The notes under the pieces: generated by a model
Database searches by the model: none
Told to the model about the DNA's origin: nothing
The model's input: the letters and a program-made list of their open reading frames with translations, nothing else
Program-made: the position numbers and the translations under genes
Source of the DNA: Flavobacteriaceae bacterium
Lineage (GTDB): Bacteria; Bacteroidota; Bacteroidia; Flavobacteriales; Flavobacteriaceae
Direction: 5' to 3'
NCBI GenBank assembly: GCA_023141985.1
Contig: JAGLKH010000257.1
Location: forward strand, 1 to 5,451
Length of the DNA stretch: 5,451 nucleotides
Part shown: piece by piece, positions 1 to 4,772 of the stretch
Layout of the letters: every line of letters starts with the position of its first letter
Numbering within the stretch: position 1 is the stretch's first letter

Positions 1-1
1 A

Positions 2-127
2 TTGGTGATACTTATTATAAATCTTCTTTATTTTATAAGACTTATTTATGTACTTTATACTGTAGGTTGGGATGAAATGATGGAGCCTATTAGAGAAGCT
101 ATAGAACAAGCAAGACTGAACCAATAA
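2..127 (+). CDS. C-terminal end of an unidentified membrane protein (partial)
   Basis: An open frame enters from the left edge and ends at a TAA at 125-127, eleven bases before a strong terminator. The visible 41 residues begin with a strongly hydrophobic stretch (LVILIINLLYFIRLIYVLY) that would form a membrane helix, followed by a short charged tail (GWDEMMEPIREAIEQARLNQ) that would be an amphipathic helix. This reads as the last membrane segment and tail of an integral membrane protein. Of the other two forward frames, one is closed within the first six bases and the other ends near base 77, so this frame fits best. I do not recognise the family. The call rests on an uninterrupted frame, its hydrophobic pattern and the terminator right after it. 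An internal ATG at 77 could only give a 16-residue peptide and is unlikely to be a separate gene. Confidence 0.5.
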   Translation: MVILIINLLYFIRLIYVLYTVGWDEMMEPIREAIEQARLNQ

Positions 128-137
128 TTTAAGCAAT

Positions 138-180
138 AAAAAAGCGACCTCCTCGATAACTATGGGAGATCGCTTTTTTT
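138..180. terminator. Bidirectional intrinsic terminator between convergent genes
   Basis: The left arm GCGACCTCC (144-152) pairs with GGAGATCGC (165-173) with one C-A mismatch, around a 12-base loop. The stem is flanked by six A (138-143) and seven T (174-180), so either strand gives a GC-rich hairpin followed by a U run. It lies between the + strand membrane-protein stop at 127 and the minus-strand rocD stop at 198, where it can end both transcripts. Confidence 0.9.
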
Positions 181-197
181 ATTTTCTTTTTGTAAAA

Positions 198-1445
198 TTA
201 TTTTACTTCAAACTGCTTAAGTGTTTTAATAATTATATTAACGCAATCTAATACTTGCTCTTCAGTAATAACTAAAGGAGGTGCAAAACGAATTATATTA
301 CCATGAGTGGGTTTTGCTAACAACCCATTATCACGAAGTGCTAAACAAATATTCCAAGCGGTTTCACTTTCTTCATCTTCGTCAATTACGATCGCATTAA
401 GCAATCCTTTACCTCGCGCTAAAATTACAAGAGTACTTGTTTCAATATATTTATTCAGTTCGCTTCTAAATAATTGTCCGAGAGTTTCAGCATTTACAGC
501 CAAGCTCTCATCTCTAACAACTTCGAGAGCAGCAATGGCAACAGCAGCAGCAATAGGATTACCTCCAAAAGTACTACCATGAGTTCCAGGCTTAATCACA
601 TCCATAATAGCATCATTGGCAAAAACAGCACTAACAGGGTAAGCACCTCCAGAAAGCGCTTTACCAAGAATTAATACATCAGGTTTTACATTTTCATGAT
701 CTACCGCCAAAAGTTTTCCTGTTCTTGCAATTCCTGTTTGTACTTCGTCTGCAATAAAAAGCACATTATGCTTTTCGCATAGCATTTTAGCTTTTGTCAA
801 ATAACCTTCACTTGGCACATAAACTCCAGCTTCCCCCTGTATGGGTTCTACCAAAAATCCTGCAATGTTTTTATTGTTTTCTAATACCTCTTCTAAAGCT
901 TGTAAATTATCATATTCGATTTTTATAAATCCTTTAGCAAATGGTCCAAAGTTTTTACGAGCCACAGGATCGTCAGAAAATGAAATGATAGTACTTGTAC
1001 GACCATGAAAATTATTTTTACAAACTATAATTTCAGCCTCATTTTCATCAATACCTTTTACTTCGTAAGCCCATTTTCTACATAACTTTAAAGCCGTTTC
1101 TACTGCTTCGGCTCCAGTATTCATGGGTAACAATTTATCGTAACCAAAATACTCTGTTGCAAATTTTTCGTACTTCCCTAAAACATCATTATAAAATGCC
1201 CTGGAGGTCAATGTTAAATTTTGTGCTTGGTTTACCATAGCATTAACAATCTTTGGATGACAATGTCCTTGGTTTACAGCAGAATAGGCTGACAAAAAAT
1301 CGTAATATTGATTGCCTTCAACATCCCAAACATGCACCCCTTCTCCTCTACTTAATACTACAGGTAGTGGGTGGTAATTGTGTGCACCATACTTGTTTTC
1401 TAAATCCATCGCTTCTTGCGACGTTAATTGGTCTAAAACAGCCAT
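198..1445 (-). CDS. rocD: Ornithine aminotransferase (ornithine--oxo-acid transaminase)
   Basis: This PLP enzyme of the class III (subgroup II) aminotransferases moves the delta-amino group of ornithine to 2-oxoglutarate, giving glutamate-5-semialdehyde and glutamate. It links arginine/ornithine breakdown to proline and glutamate in the cytoplasm. The 415 residues span the whole family fold. The motif [13 protein letters not shown] begins at residue 52, and [13 protein letters not shown] at 108 binds the cofactor phosphate. The PLP-binding aspartate is D233 in IADEVQTG, and the Schiff-base lysine is K262 in [10 protein letters not shown]. By comparison with the human enzyme from memory, the substrate and gate residues are Y54, Y85, R149 (FHGRT), E205 (QGEAG) and R387 (IIRFAPP); all are present. 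Together these separate ornithine aminotransferase from acetylornithine or GABA relatives. The ATG at 1445 gives the usual flavobacterial N-terminus ([10 protein letters not shown]); only A/T-rich sequence precedes it, with no Shine-Dalgarno. It lies 139 bases downstream of the DUF6768-like gene on the same strand with no visible terminator between, so read-through is possible. Confidence 0.95.
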   Translation of the reverse strand: MAVLDQLTSQEAMDLENKYGAHNYHPLPVVLSRGEGVHVWDVEGNQYYDFLSAYSAVNQGHCHPKIVNAMVNQAQNLTLTSRAFYNDVLGKYEKFATEYFGYDKLLPMNTGAEAVETALKLCRKWAYEVKGIDENEAEIIVCKNNFHGRTSTIISFSDDPVARKNFGPFAKGFIKIEYDNLQALEEVLENNKNIAGFLVEPIQGEAGVYVPSEGYLTKAKMLCEKHNVLFIADEVQTGIARTGKLLAVDHENVKPDVLILGKALSGGAYPVSAVFANDAIMDVIKPGTHGSTFGGNPIAAAVAIAALEVVRDESLAVNAETLGQLFRSELNKYIETSTLVILARGKGLLNAIVIDEDEESETAWNICLALRDNGLLAKPTHGNIIRFAPPLVITEEQVLDCVNIIIKTLKQFEVK

Positions 1446-1476
1446 TTTAAAAAAAATTAAATATTAAAAATATGTA

Positions 1477-1528
1477 ATTCCTACTGTACCTTTATTCTTT
1501 CGAAGAAACGAAAATTCAGCGTAGGAGA
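1477..1528. repeat. Weak inverted repeat upstream of rocD, possibly a decayed REP-like element
   Basis: ATTCCTAC at 1477-1484 faces GTAGGA at 1521-1526, giving six clean pairs around a 36-base interior that contains the short palindrome TTCGAA. The arm sequence resembles the arms of the clearer palindromes at 1989-2008 and 2618-2637, so it may be a decayed or expanded relative. It falls in the 139-base gap between rocD and the DUF6768-like gene, and on the minus strand would lie in the rocD leader or promoter. No convincing promoter box was found in this gap. Confidence 0.2.
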
Positions 1529-1584
1529 GAAATCATCCCCAGATAGGTATGCAAGTTAATAAATATAAATCGCATCATAAAACC

Positions 1585-1971
1585 TTATTGAGACAATTTT
1601 GATGCTAATGACGATACTAACAATTCTAATCGCTTAATCTCACGTAAGACTACATTTTTATCGATTTGCATCCATGCAAACAATTTTAACAAACCTACAG
1701 CTATCATACAAAAAGACCCTAATACTGCCCATTTAATGAGCTCGTTGGTAACATCTGTATTAAAAAACTGAATGGCACAATACACGAATAAACCAAAAAC
1801 GACTACCATCACTATATTTACATATACAAATATCCATTTTAACTTACCCTGGAATAATCCTCCCATCATTTGAAAAATGTTCTGCTCCTCTAACTCATTG
1901 TAAAATTTAGCCTCTTCTTGAGTTAATGTCTCTTTAATTAATTGATCGATGTCTTCCATGTTATTTTTCAT
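1585..1971 (-). CDS. Small two-helix membrane protein, DUF6768-like; candidate regulator of the adjacent sigma factor
   Basis: This 128-residue protein resembles, from memory, the flavobacterial family DUF6768, which has no established function. The N-terminus (1-45) is acidic, polar and probably helical (MEDIDQLIKETLTQEEAKFYNELEEQ). Two membrane helices follow at about 46-69 and 80-100, joined by a short polar turn (NTDVTNELIK). The C-terminal tail (about 104-128, KNVVLREIKRLELLVSSLASKL) is amphipathic and could form a coiled coil. Both ends therefore probably face the cytoplasm, with helices in a hairpin. It lies 53 bases downstream of the ECF sigma gene in the same direction, so the two are probably co-transcribed. 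A sigma gene followed by a small membrane protein suggests an anti-sigma factor or sensor, but the HxxxCxxC zinc motif of classical anti-sigma domains is absent: there is no histidine, and the only cysteines (65 and 88) are inside membrane helices. The partner role is inference. The ATG at codon 5 is an alternative start. Confidence 0.8.
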   Translation of the reverse strand: MKNNMEDIDQLIKETLTQEEAKFYNELEEQNIFQMMGGLFQGKLKWIFVYVNIVMVVVFGLFVYCAIQFFNTDVTNELIKWAVLGSFCMIAVGLLKLFAWMQIDKNVVLREIKRLELLVSSLASKLSQ

Positions 1972-1987
1972 AATAAAATTTATTTGT

Positions 1988-2010
1988 CATTCCCACGGAG
2001 GTAGGAATCT
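1988..2010. repeat. REP-like palindrome between the sigma gene and its membrane partner
   Basis: The arms ATTCCCAC (1989-1996) and GTAGGAAT (2001-2008) pair at seven of eight positions around a GGAG loop, flanked by TC on the left and CT on the right. The sequence belongs to the same type as 2617-2639 and, inverted, 4179-4201. In the minus-strand mRNA the hairpin ends 17 bases before the ATG of the DUF6768-like gene. It could affect translation or processing there. It lacks a U run and so is not an obvious terminator. Confidence 0.75.
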
Positions 2011-2024
2011 GTTATTTGTTACTT

Positions 2025-2570
2025 CTATTTATATTTAATTATTGCTTTTAATTTTTCTCGTGCATGAAACAGTCTTGATTTTGCTGTTCCAACAGATATG
2101 TCCAAAATCTCACCTATTTGCTGTAATGAATAATCTTCTACATAAAACAGATTGATAACCATTTGATGATGCTCTGGAAGCGATTTAACTGCACTTAAAA
2201 TCGCTTTCTTTAAACTTTCATTATCAGGTTGCTTTGCATGAGTTATAGTCGCTTTTTCATAATGGTATCGACGCATTTTATTACTTTCCTTTTTGTTGTC
2301 CTTAACCAAATCTATAGACTTTCTATACACAATAGTTAAAGCCCAGCTTCCAAAACTATTTGGATCTTTTAATTTATGAATCTTAGACATAATAGTTTTC
2401 CAACTTTCTTGAGCGATATCCTTAGCTGCATCAATATCTTTTGTCACCCAATACGCTTTGCTGCAAAATTTTTTGTGCCATCGCTTTACCAATAAAGCCA
2501 ATGCCTTTTCATTACCGGATTGATATTGTAATACCAACCATCCATCAACTATTTTATTGGTTTTATTCAT
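2025..2570 (-). CDS. ECF-type RNA polymerase sigma factor (sigma-70 family)
   Basis: This cytoplasmic transcription initiation factor of 181 residues has the length and two-domain build of group 4 (ECF) sigma factors. Region 2 spans about residues 10-92; the block DIAQESWKTIMSKIHKLKDP (51-70) is typical of the helix that binds core polymerase and the -10 element, and FGSWALTIVYRKSID (73-87) closes the domain. A basic linker (about 93-117) follows. Region 4 spans about 118-178; its helix-turn-helix YSLQQIGEILDISVGTAKSR (147-166) reads the -35 element. No region 1.1 or 3 and no C-terminal extension is present. It is the first gene of a likely two-gene unit with the DUF6768-like membrane protein and diverges from rlmD. 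An ECF-like promoter lies 18 bases upstream of its ATG, so it probably drives its own transcription. Its target genes cannot be read from this window. The ATG at 2570 is the natural start, giving a complete region 2. Confidence 0.93.
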   Translation of the reverse strand: MNKTNKIVDGWLVLQYQSGNEKALALLVKRWHKKFCSKAYWVTKDIDAAKDIAQESWKTIMSKIHKLKDPNSFGSWALTIVYRKSIDLVKDNKKESNKMRRYHYEKATITHAKQPDNESLKKAILSAVKSLPEHHQMVINLFYVEDYSLQQIGEILDISVGTAKSRLFHAREKLKAIIKYK

Positions 2571-2587
2571 TGTGTTTCTAATATAAA

Positions 2588-2613
2588 GACATAGAAAAGT
2601 TAAAAAGGTTCAC
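2588..2613 (-). promoter_or_regulatory. Candidate ECF-type promoter of the sigma gene
   Basis: Read on the minus strand, GTGAACCTT (2605-2613) resembles the GGAAC-type -35 element of ECF sigma factors, and TGTC (2588-2591) resembles the CGTC-type -10 element. Exactly 17 bases separate AAC from GTC, within the usual ECF spacing. Transcription would start near 2580, leaving a leader of about ten bases before the sigma ATG at 2570. The elements are consensus-like but not perfect, and their use by this sigma factor is inference. Confidence 0.5.
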
Positions 2614-2616
2614 TTT

Positions 2617-2639
2617 CATTCCCATGAAAATGGGAATCT
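2617..2639. repeat. REP-like perfect palindrome in the sigma/rlmD divergent gap
   Basis: ATTCCCAT (2618-2625) and ATGGGAAT (2630-2637) form a perfect eight-base-pair stem closed by a GAAA tetraloop, flanked by TC and CT like the copy at 1988-2010. It lies five bases from the candidate ECF -35 element and about 45 bases upstream of the rlmD -7 box. The ATG inside its left arm (2624) is in frame with rlmD and creates a false upstream start. Confidence 0.8.
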
Positions 2640-2683
2640 TAATAAATATAACTGAAATTTCATTACAATTTAATTGCTATTGT

Positions 2684-2691
2684 TATTTTTG
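2684..2691 (+). promoter_or_regulatory. Bacteroidota-type -7 box of rlmD, predicting a leaderless transcript
   Basis: TATTTTTG matches the Bacteroidota -7 consensus TAnnTTTG exactly. It ends four bases before the ATG at 2696, so transcription would begin at or within about two bases of the start codon. No clear TTTG -33 element is seen 19-21 bases upstream, so the call rests on the -7 box and its position. Confidence 0.55.
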
Positions 2692-2695
2692 CGCT

Positions 2696-4105
2696 ATGTC
2701 TCGAAAAAACAGAAAACAAATATTTACTAATGTTGAAATTATCGATGCTGGAGCAAAAGGAAAAACAGTTGCTAAAGCACCCGATGGTAGAGTAATTTTT
2801 TTAACCAATGCAGTTCCAGGCGATGTTGTAGATATTCAAACCTATAAAAAGCGTAAAGCTTTTTATGAAGGCAAAGCTGTTGCGTTTCATAAACTATCCG
2901 ATAAAAGAACAGAACCTGTTTGCGAGCATTTTGGAACTTGTGGTGGCTGTAAATGGCAACATATGGCTTACGAGCATCAATTGTTTTATAAGCAAAAGGA
3001 AGTTACCAACAATTTAACTCGTCTTGGACATATTGAATTACCAGAGGTTAGTCCTATTTTGGGCTCAGAAAAACAATATTTTTACAGAAATAAAATGGAG
3101 TTTTCTTTTAGCGATTCTCGTTGGTTAACTCAAGAAGAAATTAATTCGGATGAAAGTCTTGGAGACCGAAATGCTTTAGGATTTCATATTCCCGGAATGT
3201 GGGACAAAATTTTGGATATAAAACAGTGTCACTTACAAGAAGATCCTTCTAATGCTATTAGAAATGCTGTAAAAGCATTTGCAGTAAAAAATGATTTTGA
3301 ATTTTTTAATACAAGACAACAGGCAGGTTTATTGCGCACTTTAATGATTCGTACTACAAGTATTGGAGAGATAATGGTGCTTATTCAGTTTTTTGCAGCC
3401 GATAAGATAAAACGTGAATTGTTGTTAGATTTTCTTTCTGAAGAATTTCCGCAGATAACTTCTTTACAGTATGTTATTAACGAAAAAGCCAACGATACTA
3501 TATACGATCAAGAGGTGATATGTTATAAAGGTCGTAACCACATCTTTGAAGATATGGAAGGCTTAAAATTTAAAATAAATGCAAAGTCATTTTATCAAAC
3601 TAATTCTGATCAAGCTTACGAACTATACAAAATTACTCGAGAATTTGCAGGATTAACAGGTAAAGAACTCGTTTACGATTTATATACAGGCACCGGAACC
3701 ATTGCGCAATTTGTTGCCAGACAAGCCAAACGTGTAATTGGTGTAGAAGCTGTGCCTGATGCCATAACTGCTGCAAAAGAAAATGCACAATTAAATAATA
3801 TAGAAAACGTTGAATTCTATGTTGGAGATATGAAAACCGTTTTCAATACAGAATTCATAACCACTCATGGACAGCCTGATGTTATTATTACAGATCCCCC
3901 AAGAGATGGTATGCATAAAGACGTTGTTAAACAAATACTAAACATTGCACCGGACAAAATTGTGTATGTAAGTTGTAATAGTGCAACACAAGCAAGAGAT
4001 TTGGCGTTAATGGACGCTATATATAAAGTTAGCAAAGTACAAGCTGTAGATATGTTCCCACAAACGCATCATGTAGAAAATGTTGTACTTTTGGAAAGCC
4101 GATAA
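2696..4105 (+). CDS. rlmD: 23S rRNA (uracil-5-)-methyltransferase, RlmD/RumA type
   Basis: This cytoplasmic enzyme of the TrmA/RumA family (COG2265) uses S-adenosylmethionine to make 5-methyluridine in 23S rRNA, typically at U1939 (E. coli numbering). A TRAM RNA-binding domain spans about residues 5-63. The [4Fe-4S] ligands are C76, C82 and C85 (CEHFGTCGGCKWQH) plus C178 (KQCHL). The Rossmann methyltransferase domain follows: FYQTNSDQA (299-307), the SAM loop DLYTGTGTI (328-336), DPPRDG (400-405), the catalytic cysteine C427 in YVSCNSATQARD, and the general base E461 in HVENVV. All catalytic parts are intact, so it should be active. The start is set at 2696, giving 469 residues. The in-frame ATG at 2624 lies inside a REP-like palindrome and adds 24 residues (MKMGILINITEISLQFN...) that precede the expected N-terminus; the -7 box at 2684 would also fall inside that extension. 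RlmC or the dual-specificity RlmCD type, acting also at U747, cannot be excluded from sequence alone. From memory, flavobacterial genomes often place this gene before the DUF6452/DUF6048 pair, as here. Confidence 0.93.
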   Translation: MSRKNRKQIFTNVEIIDAGAKGKTVAKAPDGRVIFLTNAVPGDVVDIQTYKKRKAFYEGKAVAFHKLSDKRTEPVCEHFGTCGGCKWQHMAYEHQLFYKQKEVTNNLTRLGHIELPEVSPILGSEKQYFYRNKMEFSFSDSRWLTQEEINSDESLGDRNALGFHIPGMWDKILDIKQCHLQEDPSNAIRNAVKAFAVKNDFEFFNTRQQAGLLRTLMIRTTSIGEIMVLIQFFAADKIKRELLLDFLSEEFPQITSLQYVINEKANDTIYDQEVICYKGRNHIFEDMEGLKFKINAKSFYQTNSDQAYELYKITREFAGLTGKELVYDLYTGTGTIAQFVARQAKRVIGVEAVPDAITAAKENAQLNNIENVEFYVGDMKTVFNTEFITTHGQPDVIITDPPRDGMHKDVVKQILNIAPDKIVYVSCNSATQARDLALMDAIYKVSKVQAVDMFPQTHHVENVVLLESR

Positions 4106-4120
4106 TCGGTATTAAAAAAT

Positions 4121-4128
4121 TAAATTTG
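4121..4128 (+). promoter_or_regulatory. Possible -7 box for the lipoprotein gene pair
   Basis: TAAATTTG is an exact match to TAnnTTTG in the 130-base gap after rlmD. The nearest TTTG upstream (4090-4093) is 27 bases away, longer than the usual spacing, and such matches arise by chance in A/T-rich DNA. If used, transcription would begin near 4132, at the foot of the first hairpin of the REP-like cluster. Confidence 0.25.
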
Positions 4129-4131
4129 TCA

Positions 4132-4156
4132 CATTCTGAGTGAAGCAAAGAATCTC
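4132..4156. repeat. REP-like element of the ATTCTGAGTGAAGC type
   Basis: The arms ATTCT (4133-4137) and AGAAT (4149-4153) flank GAGTGAAGCAA, which can add two inner pairs. The sequence is close to a dispersed palindrome that I recall as common in flavobacterial genomes (CATTCTGAGTGAAGCGAAGAATCTC-like). It is a different sequence type from the ATTCCCAC copies. The GTG at 4140-4142 inside it is a false start in frame with the lipoprotein gene. Confidence 0.6.
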
Positions 4157-4178
4157 AATAACAAAGTTTAATTATGAA

Positions 4179-4201
4179 GATTTCTGCCTTGGTAGAAATG
4201 A
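4179..4201. repeat. REP-like palindrome, inverted relative to the copy at 1988-2010
   Basis: The ATTTCTGCC arm (4180-4188) and GGTAGAAAT arm (4191-4199) are complementary, with one G-T pair. Compared with the reverse complement of the 1987-2010 copy, 17 of 23 aligned positions match, including both GA/TC flanks. This marks it as a diverged member of the same family in the opposite orientation. Confidence 0.6.
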
Positions 4202-4213
4202 ATTAAAAAATAA

Positions 4214-4228
4214 TTCCGTTTCTCGGAA
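4214..4228. repeat. Short hairpin directly upstream of the lipoprotein start
   Basis: TTCCG (4214-4218) and CGGAA (4224-4228) form a five-base-pair stem with a five-base loop, ending seven bases before the ATG at 4236. It may be a remnant of another palindrome or a chance structure. In the mRNA it would stand just ahead of the ribosome-binding area. Confidence 0.35.
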
Positions 4229-4235
4229 AATAAAT

Positions 4236-4772
4236 ATGAAAAAAATAAGTGCCTTATTAATACTTCTTCTAATAGTTATTACCAGTTGCGAAAAAGATGA
4301 TATTTGCGCTGAAACTACTCCTACAACACCCAAACTCATTTTAAGATTCTACGATATTACCAGTCAAGAGGATACTAAAAGCGTAAATGGTTTAAGAGTT
4401 ACCGGTTTAGATGATAATAACGAAGAAGTTGATATACCAAGTTTAAATCTTGTTACAACCGATTCTATTAATTTGCCATTACGAACAGACGCAAACGCTA
4501 CTAAATTTACGTTTCATAAAGATTATGCGATTGACAATAATGGAACTCCCGATGATATTAGTGATGATATAATATTAGGCAATCCAGATATAGTAACTGT
4601 AAGCTATCAAAGAGAAGATATTTATGTATCTCGAGCTTGTGGTTTTAAAACTATCTTTAATAATCTCACTATTAGTGTGGAACTAGATGGTGATAATTGG
4701 ATTATAAATTCTGAAATAATAAATTCTATTGTAGAAAATGAAACCACAGCTCATGTTAAAATATTTCATTAG
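4236..4772 (+). CDS. Predicted surface lipoprotein, DUF6452-like
   Basis: This 178-residue protein begins with a lipoprotein signal peptide: MKK, a hydrophobic core (ISALLILLLIVI), and the lipobox ITSC with the lipidated cysteine at C18. The residues after it, EKDD, place K at +3 and D at +4 and +5. This fits the lipoprotein export signal K-(D/E)2 described in Bacteroidota (Capnocytophaga), so the protein probably reaches the outer face of the outer membrane. The mature part is acidic and beta-rich (PKLILRFYDI, NNLTISVEL, TAHVKIFH), with two further cysteines (C24 and C135) that could form a disulphide. From memory it resembles the flavobacterial family DUF6452, which has no assigned function. 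The start at 4236 is chosen because it opens directly on the signal peptide; the longer frame from GTG 4140 runs through the palindrome cluster and would bury the signal 32 residues inside. The next gene starts before this one ends, so the two are probably coupled. Confidence 0.85.
   Translation: MKKISALLILLLIVITSCEKDDICAETTPTTPKLILRFYDITSQEDTKSVNGLRVTGLDDNNEEVDIPSLNLVTTDSINLPLRTDANATKFTFHKDYAIDNNGTPDDISDDIILGNPDIVTVSYQREDIYVSRACGFKTIFNNLTISVELDGDNWIINSEIINSIVENETTAHVKIFH

Noticed and set aside
307..674. Two overlapping + strand open frames opposite rocD
   Set aside because: They are antisense to a well-supported aminotransferase gene, are rich in serine and low-complexity residues, and show no recognisable family or start signal.
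1253..1450. A 65-codon + strand open frame antisense to the rocD start
   Set aside because: It lies opposite the conserved N-terminal coding region of rocD and has no family resemblance or promoter.
1988..2010. Palindrome as a terminator between the sigma gene and the membrane protein
   Set aside because: On the minus strand it is followed by GACAAATAAATTTTATT rather than a continuous U run, and its sequence matches other REP-like copies.
1987..2639. CRISPR array or insertion sequence formed by the repeated palindromes
   Set aside because: Spacing is irregular, copies are diverged and in both orientations, complete genes lie between them, and no cas or transposase gene is present.
2624..2695. 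N-terminal extension of rlmD
   Set aside because: Its start lies inside a palindrome, the residues do not fit the TRAM-domain N-terminus, and a -7 promoter box falls within it.
4099..4109. CCGA-TAA-TCGG hairpin as a terminator of rlmD
   Set aside because: The stem has only four pairs with the stop codon in the loop, and no T run follows.
4140..4235. N-terminal extension of the lipoprotein from a GTG
   Set aside because: It is translated from REP-like hairpins and would place the lipoprotein signal peptide internally, where it could not work.
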